From Sipunculus nudus (taxonomy: Eukaryota; Annelida; Sipuncula; Golfingiida; Sipunculidae), in contig CM049313.1 in NCBI GenBank assembly GCA_026874595.1, positions 53,962,659 to 54,026,658 on the forward strand: DNA of 64,000 nt, in the 5' to 3' direction. Made by a program: the position numbers and the translations under genes. The notes beneath the pieces are model-generated. The model saw nothing but the letters and a program-made list of their open reading frames with translations, was not told the DNA's origin and made no database searches. This document shows, piece after piece, positions 44,416-56,829 of this stretch (within the stretch, counting starts at the first letter, position 1; each line of letters starts with the position of its first letter).

Positions 44416-47265
44416 GGAGGGACCGGACAAATATGACGGCAAAACCACTGAACAGGATATCCGCCATTTCGAATTAGTCGCCAAGTGGAATCGCTGGGAT
44501 GATGATGAAACAGCCGTACAAAAGATGTTGGACCAAAACCTCATAGAGCCAAGTAACAGTCCGTGGGCTTCATCGTTTGTACTTGTCACAAAGAAAGACG
44601 GAGGAGTGCGATTTGCGTCGATTATCGGCGACTTAATAGTGTGAGGCGAAAAGACGCGTATTCATTGCAGCGTATTGACGAGTCGTTGGACACTTTACCC
44701 GGCCGTCAATGGTTTTCGACACTTTACATGGCTTTTTGCTATTGGCAGCCCAAGATACCCGAGGATGTATCGAAAGAAAAGACTTAATTTGCACCCATCT
44801 CGGTCTACACCAGTTCTAAGTCATGTCAATTGGCCTGTTTAACGAGCCCGCGGGCTACGAACGACTGATGGAGAATGTCTTACGAGGTCTTCATTGGCTA
44901 GAGTCAGTAGAGTGTAAAGTTTACATTGATGATGTGATATGAATCGGACGAAATTTTGACCACGCGTTGGAAAACCTAATTACTGTGTGGCAGAGGTTTC
45001 GGGAAGCCAACCTGAAAATGAAACCAAAGAAATGCCATCTGTTACAGGGCAATGTGACATTTCTGGGACACCTAGTATCAGCTTATGGTGTTAGAAGTGA
45101 CCCTGAGAAGGTTGAAGCAGTCGCAGAGTGGCCTGCGCCCATTAGCCTAACCGAAGTTCGCAGTTTTATTGGTTAAGCGGCGAACTATCGTCGCCACATC
45201 TACGGATTTTCTTAGATCGCTGCGCCGATGATCGCTTCGACGAGGGGGGAACCTCAAAAAGAAACAATTTCAATGGACGGAAAGGTGCCATAGATCTTTC
45301 GAAGCGCTTAAGAAAGCACTTACGGAAGCTTTGATGTCAGAGTATCCTAATGAATACGACCAGTTCATTTTGGATACCGGCGCTAGTTGTGAAGGGATAA
45401 GTGCCGTGCTATCCCTACTTCATGATGGGCAAGAACGTGCAATTGCAAATGGCAGCAGGACCTTAAATCACAGACACTTACTTGATGCACTAGAAATTCC
45501 CCTATTATCGTTCATGTGGAGTAAATGTCATTTATTAAATGTCATAAATTTATCTGAACACTGTTACAGAACAACATTTATTAGATGCTGTAAACTGGTT
45601 TTAATTAAATTTCAAATTAAATTCCGTGTAAAATAGTCCATATAGCTGCCTTAAGAATTAAAGTCATTGTTTTCAGATCACTTAAAACAAATGTTACATG
45701 TATGTACATGTGAAAGAAGGAAGATCAAGGAAGCGTTTAAAGGTTAAAAGAGAGTTATTAACTCTTGTAATTGGTAAACGGGGAGTGCTTTGTTTATAAT
45801 TGAATATCGATTGATAAGTCTTGTTCATATTTGGTAGAAAACGAATATATCAGCAATGTGAGCGGTAATAAGAGAATATAGCCTTATAGTAGTACTGTGA
45901 ACAGCCTACAGGCGTTGTAGTGACAGTGATTGAACAGGTATCATATAGACAAGTCAAGCGCCTGTGCCTTAAATCGTTCCCAGCGAAACTACTGTACCAC
46001 AAAATGTGAACTTTTGGCAGTTCATCAAACGTTTCAGACATTATTTTTGGTGGCGAAACTTCATTCTACGGACCGATCACGCGTCTTCGGGATGAATCAA
46101 GAACTCCCGTAACGTTGAAGGAATGTTAGCCTGATGGCTTACTGTATTTGACATGTATTGGTTAGAGACCGAAACCAGAGCAGGGGCCAAGCATGCCGAC
46201 GTGACGCTTTATCGAGAGTTCCTTGTAGACCGTGGAAAAAGGAAAAGTGTCTAAAACCAGATACCAGGTTGATCTCAGCCGTGCATACATGGAGTCTGAA
46301 CAGACAGCAACCGCCAAGAGAAGGAGGCTGGTTGGAGCTGTTAGGATGGTCAGTCCTTCAAAGACTGGGGTCAGGAATACGACGCTGACACTATAGAAAA
46401 GCTGCAGCAATAGGATCCTGGCATCTCTAAGATGGATTCCTTCCTACCAGACATAGACAACAGCCGCCATGGGCAGTGATACCTTATGAATCACGAGACC
46501 TAAAGGCATTGTGGAGCAAGTGGAAAACTCTGACAGTTTTGGATTATTTGCTCTACAGAGAAATGGGCTCCATGTGAAAAATGCCAAAGGTTCGACAACT
46601 CATGACACTGTGGCCATTGAGGAAACAAATTATGAAGTTTGTTCATAACAAGAGATTAGCTGAACATTAGCGCGTAATTAAGGCTTTACATAATGCACGC
46701 CAACGCTTTTATTGGCCCGATCACAAACAGGATATGATTCGATGGAGTCAGAGGTGAAAGGTGTGTGCCAGTAGAAAACCACTTCATTAAGCCCTGTAGG
46801 AGACCGAATGGACCGTGTGGCCATGGATATTTAAGTCCCCCCAGGACCACTGAAATGGAAATCAGTACATATGCGTCCTTTCTGATTACAAAGTTGGCCG
46901 AGGATAAAGCAATTCCAGACCACACAGCGCAAACCATCCCTGAACGGTTAATGCACGAGTTATTTCTAAAGTATAGAATTCCTTGGGTCCAACATAGTGA
47001 TCAGGGACCTGATTTCCAGTCAAAGCTCATGAATCAGCTGTGCAAGTTGCTGGAGACCTGAACCTGTCCTTTATTGTCCAAAGAGCGATGCGATTGTGGA
47101 GCGTGCAAATAGGACTTTGCTTCAGATGTTGTCTTGCTTTGTCAATGATTACCAAGACAACTGGGACAATTTGCTACCATATCTTGTGTCCGTATACCGG
47201 CGACCGCCCATAATAACACCAAATGTTCGCCAGACTTGATGTTCTTTTTCTATTTTCGCAGTTTA
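44416..47265 (+). pseudogene. Decayed Ty3/Gypsy retrotransposon (copy G3b)
   Basis: Same structure, stops and gag-to-RT deletion as the element at 39160-41830. It keeps the 177 bp segment (46551-46727) that the other copy lacks. That segment holds the integrase N-terminal region with HNARQRFYWPDHKQD, the spacing typical of a zinc-binding HHCC domain just before the catalytic core. Not coding-competent. Confidence 0.88.
45469..45966. mobile_element. hAT-like MITE, 498 bp, copy in unit 2
   Basis: Same insertion, inverted ends and CCTTAAAT target duplication (45461-45468 and 45967-45974) as the copy at 40213-40710, so it was present before the tandem duplication. Confidence 0.92.
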
Positions 47266-47289
47266 TTACTCAATAAGCTGCCTTTAACA

Positions 47290-48110
47290 AATTAGATCCG
47301 ATCTGGTTCCGAAAGTTTGAACCTAGGACCGTATGATACTACATATGGTACAATAACAGTTTGAATTCTATTTTCCATTTCTCCTTCAAAGACAAATTAT
47401 TGCTATGAGAATTATGTGTTTGACTTTTGATGTAGTCTCACTATTATCTTCACATTTGTATCCGAGTATTACGTCAGCTTTCAATAATTTGACACTTTCG
47501 CAAGCTATTACCGAAATTTTGCTTTCTACTTCCAACCAAAAGTGTTTAATTTTTGCACATGAATTTAAAAAGTATTCAATGTAGTCTGTTTCGTCACAAA
47601 AACTACATTTAATGGACTCTTTTATACCCATTTATGTAGCAGCACATTGGTGGGAAATATATTATGAAGTATTTTCCAGTGGATTAGTTGTAACCTGACC
47701 TGTTTACAACATTTCTTTGCTGTATACCAATTCGCTGATGTTAGGCGTGTACTTGGATATTTAGAACTTCAGAATAGGGAGTCACGATGTTATCCTGCTT
47801 TATTATTTCACATTAAGCGCTGCAATTGGCACGCCTCGGAACCGAATATCTTGTGGCTCGAAAACTGGGTCACCACTCTTGCGGATAAAATTTTTAACTG
47901 CCGTCTGTACTACATTATACTCTAGGATTCATGCTGGACTATTGCCTAGTTTTCTGACCACGTCTTTAAAAAAACTAATGATAAGACCATTTTGTACTAT
48001 ATCAGAGAAGTAGATAAGCTTTCACTGTACCCAGTCGTTAAAGAAAAGAATGTTGTCTCAATAGGAAAACGCGGTATTGTTCCATAGCACCGGTGAAGCT
48101 GGGTCTACAG
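47290..48110 (-). mobile_element. L1/Tx1-like LINE C-terminal fragment, unit 2
   Basis: Duplicate of the fragment at 41858-42720, with a 39 bp deletion near 47398 that removes part of the reading frame. Confidence 0.75.
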
Positions 48111-49153
48111 GCCCTCGTTTTTGCGTTAAAACCACGTTTTTAATGCTTTACGGTAAAATTTGTTTTTAATTACATGTAAATTTTAAGAAAAATTTTCGGT
48201 AAGGTGTTTGCTTGTAAAACACTTTTATTTCTACTCAGTTTATTGAAGTAGTACTCCGGGATATTTTTCCAGGTTTCCTCACAATAGCAGTAGCCTATAA
48301 CAAACGGGGGGGGGGGGGGGGGGGTTATGAGAGAGATTTCTAAGTTTTTGCCGCACAGGTTTGCTCGGTGTGCAAACCAGGTAAACAATCTTGGATTTTA
48401 AACACTGATTCATAATTGCACCTTAAACCTACCTCAACCAGATTCCTAATCTCTGACCGGGTATGAATGTTGATTTGTTTGCTTAAAGAATCAATCATCA
48501 GTTATCTATATAATCGTATGGAACCCTGACTCCTTAAAAATGTCAGTAGAAGTTTTTTTTGTTTTCATTGAATGGGCTGAAGTTACTTTCTGTGCTTTCA
48601 AAACTTTCAGCATACTGGCAAAAGAAGAACAAAGATTTGCCACAAACCTAGAAAATACTCCCACTACAATATGATATAAGTAAACTGCACCGCCTGGCAA
48701 ACGTAAACTTCTGCCATGCCGCATGTCATAAGGTCACTGAAAACAAAGCTTTCTAGGTGACCTTTAGGCATCATCATACAGGTGACGCAAATCATTGGCG
48801 CAAATCAATCGAAACGGGGCACAGCTCCTATCTTTTACGACAGCAGATACATTACAGTCAGAGGTATCTGGATCTAATTTCGCTCCCTCCCTTTAGTTGT
48901 AACTATATATACTTTTAAGCTTTTAAGCAATGCAACCAGATCTACACCAGATCTGATGTAATCTTGCCTTTCCTGTTATTATTTTTATCAAGTAATGTGT
49001 ATAATGTGCATTTTAACAACAACTAAATGCACTCTGAGGAATCACCAGTCATGTTACAATACCTTAATGAGTGATAGATAAGTCTTCTAAATCAATTTAT
49101 TAAAACTAAGAATAATGTATCAACTTATGATTCACCAATCTGGTAGTTGCATA

Positions 49154-49590
49154 TAGGTTCTGCTTTCTCCGCCAGAATACACCAGTGCATGCAAGCGGGA
49201 CAAACTTTCGCCCTGTTCGGAACAGTGCACTTAAGGTTTTCCGTAATACTAAGAATTGACTAAGGTCCCCCTTAAAGCTGGTATAATATGTCTTATCAGC
49301 AGTTGGTATCGATTCCTCAAACAAAAACATACTATGGTGACCCGGGTACCTTAGACCCAGTTGTGGCTCTGTTGTAAACACACTCTGTGTTTTCAACAAA
49401 GCCACAACTGGGTCTACCCGGTACCTCAGACTATTGATGGATGGTTCTTTAAGTGTTACCCTAATCACCAACAAGCTAACGCACCTAACGACATAATTGC
49501 ACGAACTAAACTCATACATGCACATTGAACTTGCTAAAATGATTCTGACTGACATACAATCAACTCACGTGTCGGTGTCTGTACTGCTAA
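49154..49590. repeat. Dispersed repeat A, copy 3 (longest)
   Basis: Aligns with 1-345 over its whole length apart from a palindromic insertion. Its first 180 bp are also the end of tandem unit 2. The 149-codon minus-strand ORF over it includes the insertion and shows no known domain. Confidence 0.85.
49344..49439. mobile_element. Small palindromic (hairpin) insertion in repeat A
   Basis: Absent from the otherwise colinear copy at 1-345. The arms, GGTACCTTAGACCCAGTTGT and its near-perfect inverse ending CTGGGTCTACCCGGTACC, flank a loop of about 35 bp. This structure is typical of a very short MITE or fold-back insertion. Family unknown. Confidence 0.65.
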
Positions 49591-50779
49591 CCAGACCACT
49601 GTATGTGATATATATATTAACCCTCTATGCATCAATGCACAGCCAGACACACAATACAATCTTATTAGATGAATAGCTGTATAAACAGATTAACAGATAA
49701 CCCACCAGGTCATTATCTGATTACATGAGCAGTAGAGTAATTACTGGGATTATGGTGTGCAATGTATATACCATACACAATTAACAGTATCCACATAACA
49801 GTAACCTGTAATGAGTTTATTATTTTATATAAATAACCTTTGCCATTAATTACACAATATGTATTGCCAAACCATGCTAGTTAGCAAATTTTTAAATAAT
49901 ATAAGTTATATTTCATTAGTAAGATAGCCTTGTGCCACTCTGTGTGGCTAATCATCTTTGGACCTGTCAGGATATAACAGTAACCTTTAAAGAGTTTACT
50001 TCTGATGCAACAGTAACCTTTGGTAAGAAGACTGTCTGATAGAGAGTCAGTTGTCATACTCAGTGATCATAGTACATGAACTTTTCAGTTACAGTACATT
50101 AAAGAAAGCGTATTATTTACTACAAACCATTAATATTATTTCATATAAATCATAAAAACACAACTCTAAATATCCAATATGTACAATTATCGGTACAAAC
50201 CACACTATCCTCACTATGCTTATTATCAGTAAGTTACTATTTCCCAGATATTATCAGTTATTCTCTCCAAATGATGACAAATAGTTACAGCAATAACTCG
50301 ATAAATCGCTTTTAAATATAATGCTACTGCAAATAAATGAAGCTGAAAGCGTCACAAGAGTGACATAATTCTTTGTCGCTAATTCCAACAAATGGTATTA
50401 GATCCAACAAATGGCAATAATTTAAAAACATTTAATTTAACATATAAGCAATATAGCTCATATATACATAGGAGGTGCACAGTTACTTATTTTTTTTTGC
50501 ACCTCTCACCAGAGTGATATAAGACTTTTTTTCAAACAAAAGGAAAACCTTTTACATACAACAGATAATATTTAAATGACTATTACATTTACAGTACAAA
50601 GAACAAGAAATAAAGACATCATACATTTACCGACATATTCATGTACAAAACAATTTATATATTTCTGTTGTGGAAACAAAGTAGAAGAACAAACATATCA
50701 AATGTTGAGCATTTTTTTTATATAAAACATGTTTTAGTATGGTTAGCATCATAGTTAAACTAAAAGTTAAACTAAAAAA
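49591..50779. other. AT-rich spacer, possibly the 3' part of the adjacent LINE
   Basis: No protein motif. It contains several CAGTAACCT-type words (49800, 49980, 50008) and a T-rich tract at 50490. It lies between repeat A and an L1/Tx1 fragment on the same strand, so it may be decayed LINE 3' sequence. Confidence 0.35.
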
Positions 50780-51590
50780 AAATAATTTTCTTCAGCATTT
50801 AATATATCATGTACTGGCATCACTACAGTTTATCTATGTTTATCTAAAGTCCTAATGTTTTCTCAAAGTGTACAAATGTCTGAATAGCTTACTTGATAGA
50901 CTGGTAACCCATTAGAGCTGTCAGTATTAGAGCGATATCATCTGCACATTATTTTAATTTATATTGTTTATCTCTGATATGAACTCCTTTAACATTATTC
51001 AGATGCTAAAATGAATTAATATGGAGATAAGGGGCAACCTTGTCTAACTTCTCGAGAAATTGTGAAATATTCGGTAACCCAACCTCTGTTCCTGACACAA
51101 CTGCTGATGTTAGGGTAAAGAATACTAACCCATTTTTTGAAGAATTCTCCAAGTTTGTTGAGAATTAAAGTATCCTAAATGTGGGAAAGTTTTGAGAAAT
51201 CAAAAGCTTTTTTTTTCAAAATTGATTGATATAAAGTAGTTATTTATTTTGTTTTCTGGCATATGCAAAAATATATGTAATTTTCATCAAATTTTCCTCG
51301 ATATATCTATTTTTATGATGAATCATGTTGCGTCCGAATATATAATACGAGGTAATATTGTCGAAAGTCTATTTGACAGTGTTTTTGCAGTTATCTTATA
51401 ATCTGTATTCAACCTTGAAAGAGGGTGCCAACTTTTTAAAAGTGAGACTTTGTACAACAGATCTAAACAGTCACAAATATTCCTAACAATTACCAAATAA
51501 GGTATTATATAACATATTATGCCACAGCAATGCCACAATATTAATATTAAATAGAATAATGACTGTAGTGAAGGTATATACCACAGACAG
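50780..51590 (-). mobile_element. L1/Tx1-like LINE RT fragment inserted in Gypsy pol
   Basis: From high to low: KSWHPLSRLNTDYKITAKTL (about 51415-51360), SNRLSTILPRII, an ENLMKITYIF stretch, WVTEYFTISREVRQGCPLSPY (about 51080-51020), and CADDIALIL (about 50950), the RT catalytic motif. This is a run of RT blocks in the right order with frame changes. It starts directly after the Gypsy RNase H text (ADKLSRQPPH, about 51640-51610). An ORF at 51323-51772 fuses the two by chance. Confidence 0.8.
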
Positions 51591-51599
51591 TTAAATTCC

Positions 51600-52440
51600 C
51601 ACGACCTAACTCTGTGAGGCGGTTGTCTTGACAGCTTGTCGGCGATAAGCATATTTCTTCCTGTGACGTAATCAGCCAAAGCATTGTATTTCATTAATCT
51701 CATTAGCATGCGCAGGCCTCTCATTTGTGCGTTGTTCAGATTGTCATTGTTGATCAAAGGTACAAGTGGCATAAGATCAGTAATTGGCCGGAATGACGGT
51801 AATCAAAACAAAAATGTGTGGCATTTCTCGCACGCCCATGTAAGGGAAAAACATTCCTTCTCGATCATTGCGTAATTACGTTCGCTTGGAAGCAATGTTC
51901 TTGATGCGTGTGCCACCGGTCTGTTCTCTTGTGGTAGTACTGCACCGAGGCCATAGCTGCTAGAATCTGCTGAGACTGAGGTTTGTTTCTTGGCCAAATA
52001 AGCCAAGGTTTGCGCACATGTCAGAAGTTTCTTTACTTCCAAGAATGACTCCTTTTGTGGATTGTCCAAACATTATCTTTCTTGAAAACTTCATTCAACG
52101 GTTTATTACATCTCTCATATTTGGGATGTAGCTTCCTAAATAGTTAACCATCCCCAGTAGTCTCCTCAGCTCTGCTACATTATCAGGAGTTTGCAGTTTA
52201 TTTGTGGTCTTGCTTTTATCTGTAGATGGACTCATTCTTTCACTGCTGAATCGGTGACAAAGAAAGTCGAGCTGCTTCTCTCGAAAGACACATTTGTCTT
52301 TGTTCAGTTTAAGACCAGCTTCTCTTGAACACAGTTTCTAGTCTATGATCATCCTTTTGTGTGTCCACACCATTGACTATGATGTCATCTTGCTATACGG
52401 CTACACTTTGTACGCCAGAAAGTACGTCAGACGTCATTCT
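51600..52440 (-). mobile_element. Ty3/Gypsy remnant G2, RT end and RNase H
   Basis: Minus strand, high to low: QDDIIVNGVDTQ (about 52390-52355), SFLEVKKLLTCAQTLAYL (about 52050), SSYGLGAVL, ERNYAMIEKECFSL and IADKLSRQPPH. It is about 90 percent alike by eye to the remnant at 2230-3060. Stops are frequent. The piece is bounded by LINE insertions on both sides. Confidence 0.85.
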
Positions 52441-52444
52441 TTGA

Positions 52445-54840
52445 TATAATAATAATAATAATAATGATAATAATTATAATTTATTTTGTAAAGCGTAAAA
52501 ATCCATGATGATACGTGCCCTAAAACGCTGTTACATAACTAAAATACAATCCGCAAGCATTAAACATACTATTGTAAGAATATGAAATTAAAGTTCAATT
52601 GACTAAAATATTACATTCAGAAGCTTACAAAATTAAACTAGAAATTTCTTGGCACCGAGGGTGCCATAGTATCCCCAGACAATTAATCCCCATGCTGACT
52701 GCCACTACATGGGCTTCCATGGATGAATGTGAATAAAAAAATAACACCAATATTTCTTGCTTTCGATGATGGTGTAATTTGATGAGAGCCAATGTGGGTA
52801 AACCAATTTCTCTTAACAAATGTTTATGTGGAATTAATATGGCTTCTGTTTTTTTATCATTTATTTTCAGTTGATGCTGGCTTAACCACTTTTGTACAGT
52901 TAAAACACAAAATTCCATCTGGTGAATGGTATTGTCAAGTTCACCAGATTTGAATGCTACATATAACTGTGTATTATCTGTATGAAAATGATAGTTGATC
53001 GAATTTTGACGAAGAAGGGAACCAAGAGATGATGTATATATTGTAAATAAAATTGATCCAAGGACTTAGCCACAGTTTAATTGTTTTGCTCTGGAGTTAT
53101 TGCCTTGTATCTTCACAATTATGGAACGATTTCTCACAAATGACAAAAACTATTTCAAAAGAGTGTCTGCAAATCCAAGTTGCTGTAGTGTTCTTATCAT
53201 AAAATCATGATCAATTGTATCAAAAGCTGCAGAAAGACCTAACAGGATTAACAAAACTGCCTTATTTTGACCAAGGGCGCAAAGTATATCATTCTGAATA
53301 CGTGCTAAGGCTGTCTCTGGACTGTGCCCTTTCCTGTATGCAGATTGATATGGTTCTAGCAAGTCATTATTTTCCAAATAACTGCAAATCTGTAAAGCCA
53401 CTACTTTTTCCAGAACCGTTTGATACAAATGGCAAATTTGACACAGGTCGATATTTCATCAAAAATTCTCGATTTTTAAATTACATTTCTTGATCAGAAG
53501 ATTTAATAATGTACCTTGTAATCCTCCTGAAATTCCCCACTATCTAACGACTTGTTAATGATCGACTTACCGATGGACAATGCAAACGCGTTATCTTCTT
53601 AAAAAGATCGGTAGGCAATGGGTCTAAGTCACAGCTTTTACAAGATATGGTTGATATAATGTTGGCAACATGAGCTTCTGGCACACACTGAATCTCACGT
53701 AGTATGGAATTCTTAGATGATAGTTCAACCTCAACCGTGGTACTATTATTGTCAAAATTAATTGAGGTCCTCATAACGGTAATTTTTTTTCGACAAAATA
53801 TTCACTGAATCTCTCAGTTAATTCTACAAACGGTATTTCAGAAGGAAGGTTGTCATTGGGTACACCAAGCAATGAGTACAATCTTAAATAATTTCTTAGA
53901 GTCCCCTTTGTGTTCATTTATGGTAGCCGTGTAGTAGTTCGACTTTGAATTTTTCAATCAATTTGTTTACGTTAGTCCTTTTATCAATATAGATTTCTCT
54001 GTGAACAGTGAGATTGAATTTACTCAAAGTTTCTCGGCCTGTCTTTTGTGCTGTTTGGCTTTACGAATGACTGTGTTGTACTAGGGTGACTCTGGCCGTA
54101 TGGATAAAGTCCTGGTCTTACTTGGAGCAGGTCTATCTATCTATTTGATTTCAGTATAATATACGTTCACCAAGGCATCTAATGTTAAGTCTTCAATGGG
54201 ACTCTTCAAGTCGTCAATACCAAGGAGGAGGATAAAATTGCCTCAGCAACATAGATTATGTGATGGACTTATCTTCCTGTATGTAATCTCATGTTTAGGG
54301 AGTTGAGGTTTAGAGAGACTCAGCTGTGCCAGAACAGGATCTTGGAAACTATGATCAGCAGCACAAACCGACTGTATGCTGGAATCTTGGGTCAGAGTAG
54401 GAATTACATCAAGTGTATTGCCATTACGGTGTGAAATATCATTCATCCGTGTTTCAAGCCAAAACTAAGAATTAGATTCAAAAAGTCAACAGCAGCTTTA
54501 TCATCTGATTTGTTGACATGAAAGTAGAAATCCCCGCACATGAGTGGAATCCAGAGGCAGTCACAATATATTCCAAAAACTTTGAGAATTCTGTGAAGAA
54601 CTGTTTCAAAGAAGTATTGTTGACTCTTGATATTGATGGCCTGTACACCACAACCAGTCTTAGAGTCTGCACAAAGGTAACAAGACATTCAAGAACTTCA
54701 AATGATTAAAAAGTAGAGTTTGTTTTGATATGTTTCACATTCAGGCTGGTTTTGTGTATCACTGCCACTCCACCGCCCCTTCTTATCCTTGCAATCTGTT
54801 TGATTGTGAAACCATTTGGTAACAGAGAGTTAATAATGAA
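52445..54840 (-). mobile_element. CR1/L2-like LINE, nearly full EN-RT, inserted in Gypsy RT
   Basis: High to low: endonuclease text RRGGGVAVIHKTSL (about 54785-54740), VVVYRPSISR and a GDF-type block (54690-54530), RNGNTLDVIPTLTQD (54430), the inter-domain CVPEAHVANIISTISCKSCD (53690) and RT blocks NDLLEPYQSAYRKGHSPETA (53370-53310) and LSAAFDTIDHDF (53230). The catalytic block reads FHTDNTQLY instead of an intact YADD (about 52960). KINDKKTEAILI follows. The 3' end is a (TAA)n-type tail at 52445-52470. Frame changes and motif loss show it is dead. Confidence 0.85.
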
Positions 54841-55550
54841 ATATATTCGGATGTGATGCCGAAAGGTAAGTGAGTTAACATATATCGGCCAAAGGGCGTG
54901 ATGAAAGTAGTCAGTTTCTGGCTTTCTTCATTTAACGGTAACTGAAAGTAACTGTCATAGAATCTCATCTGTACAATTGTGCACTCTATTTCCCCATAAG
55001 TCCATCCCTATTCTGACACCCTTACCTTCGGGTTGAGAAGCCACCCCGGTTCAAACACAAAGATTTTGCCATAAATGAAACAAGTGCTTGGCCAGGTAAT
55101 ACCCATTCTCCTGTGTCCAGGGACCCATGTGAGAATATGTAACTTTACAATGACATTTTTACGGATGTTCCTATTTCTGGCCTGGCCAGCTGCCACTACT
55201 TGTGCCCACTGAACCTTTCAGTGTTACTGTGTTTAGGGGGATTTTCACAGTTTTCTTCATATAATGGGCCACAATGCCTTTAACTTGCAAGTTCTGTCGC
55301 TTTTGGGAATAATTGTGAAGGTAAAGCAGAGCTGAATTTTCAGTCAGTTGGCAACTCTCACTCGAACTGTGAGGGTAAAGTTCCTGCCCCGGGCCCATGG
55401 TATAGGTGAGTGTGCCTACCTGAACATCGCCGCCATCTTTGTCCAGTTTGCTAGCATTCCGGTAACGCTGGAAGCATTTTATCCAGTCCGGCTATCCATG
55501 GGGTTGTGTGAAATCAAAGGATTCCGGCGGGTTCAGCTTTGCCATGTTTG
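54841..55550 (-). mobile_element. Ty3/Gypsy remnant G2, gag start and RT start
   Basis: From high to low: an ATG near 55545 starts MAKLNPPESFDFTQPHG, followed by IKCFQRYRNASKL and VGTLTYTMGPGQE (about 55400-55370), the usual start of a Gypsy gag. Most of gag and protease is then missing. RT text resumes with LNEESQKLTTFITPFGRY and LPFGI (about 54940-54850), where the CR1/L2-like LINE interrupts it. Confidence 0.8.
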
Positions 55551-55973
55551 CCACCATGTCATGAGTCGCTACACACACGCATAATCTACGTTCAACGACA
55601 ACAAAAGTTGAACAAAAGAAACCGATTCTGCTGGGGAAAAATTAATCTGAGTCTTCCGATGAAAGCCAACTCCGTACATTGGACAACAAACCCTCCATAC
55701 ACAGAATCTGGCAGACTGGCAGCGCAGTCAGTTTGTGATGATGCTGACTAAGGCAGCCAAGTGTTCTTCATGACACCAGGAGACGCTTCTTGATATAGAC
55801 AATTTTATGCAAATGAAAAATGTTTCAGCAATGAGAGATTTGAATATCAGTACACATTTTCAACAAGATATGACAACACGAATTCATATACATGCAACAA
55901 CAAAAATTATACAATTGACATACATAAGGACAAAAGGAACCTATATACACCAAAACAAAACAAGACAAAGCAG

Positions 55974-56010
<37 letters not shown>

Positions 56011-56349
56011 TTATAAATTTAACTGTTTTATTTCTTTGGAAGTCTGTTCCTATTATAATGACTAGAATAGATTTTACGTAGCATATATATTCCATTTAAT
56101 AAATGGATAGATATATTTTAATGAATCTAATAAGCACTTCACCTCCCCAAATCGATATTAAGCATTTTGTAAGTTGGTAAGTGGTTTCAGAGATTTTCAT
56201 AATATTTAAGTTTTCCTCTGGAAATTCCCGCCCTTTTATCACTGGCGTAGTAATATTTTTAAAAATTGTTTTCACTATTTAATGACAACACCTCTCTTTT
56301 ACACTTTTTCACATATATATATATATAATGATTATCAAAGAGTAAGATT
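55551..56349. other. Gypsy G2 5' leader and noncoding spacer
   Basis: 55557-55610 shares about 45 bp (around CATGAGTCG and GTTCAACGACAACAAA) with 357-405, on the other Gypsy side, so it may be a leader or LTR edge. The remainder is AT-rich, with an (AT)n tract at 55976-56009. Confidence 0.5.
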
Positions 56350-56778
56350 TTGTCCAGTTATCTATTTGAGCTTACATTCAGAATTATTATTTTAATTGAG
56401 AAAATATTTGGAATACCAAGAAGTGTAAGCAATAATGTCCAAAGTTCCTTGGTATGATCACATTCATAGAATATATGTGTTATGGTTTCTTCCTTACTGT
56501 TGCAAAAATGACAGGGTTCACTCTCTGTTATACCAGCTTTAGTCAAGAATGGGTTTAATGCAAGTATACGATGCAAAATTTTATATTGAAAGTATCTTAG
56601 TTTTATAGAAATTGTTATGTTATCAATATCCTGAAAAGCTTCATGTATTTCGTCTCTTGTGCACTCTCCTAAATATCTGTGCCACATTAAAATACTATTT
56701 TCTGGCTGAGTGCATTTCATCGCAACCGGTATATTATGAAACAAATTTGTAGGGTTTGCATGTTGAAATAATCTATTA

Positions 56779-56829
<51 letters not shown>

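Larger units (their letters stand above)
43952..49335. repeat. 5.38 kb tandem duplication, unit 2
   Basis: It matches unit 1 from its first base to ACATACTAT at 49335, where the sequence continues into the rest of repeat A. Relative to unit 1 it has 177 extra bp (46551-46727), lacks 39 bp near 47398 and has a longer G run (about 48305-48323). Head-to-tail arrangement with an abrupt junction at 43951/43952. Confidence 0.97.

Noticed and set aside
49106-49555. 149-codon minus-strand ORF
   Set aside because: It spans repeat A plus the hairpin insertion; the related copy at 1-345 keeps only fragments open and there is no recognised domain.
51323-51772. 149-codon minus-strand ORF as one protein
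   Set aside because: Its N-terminal part is Gypsy RNase H and its C-terminal part an L1/Tx1 reverse transcriptase; it is a chance fusion at an insertion junction.
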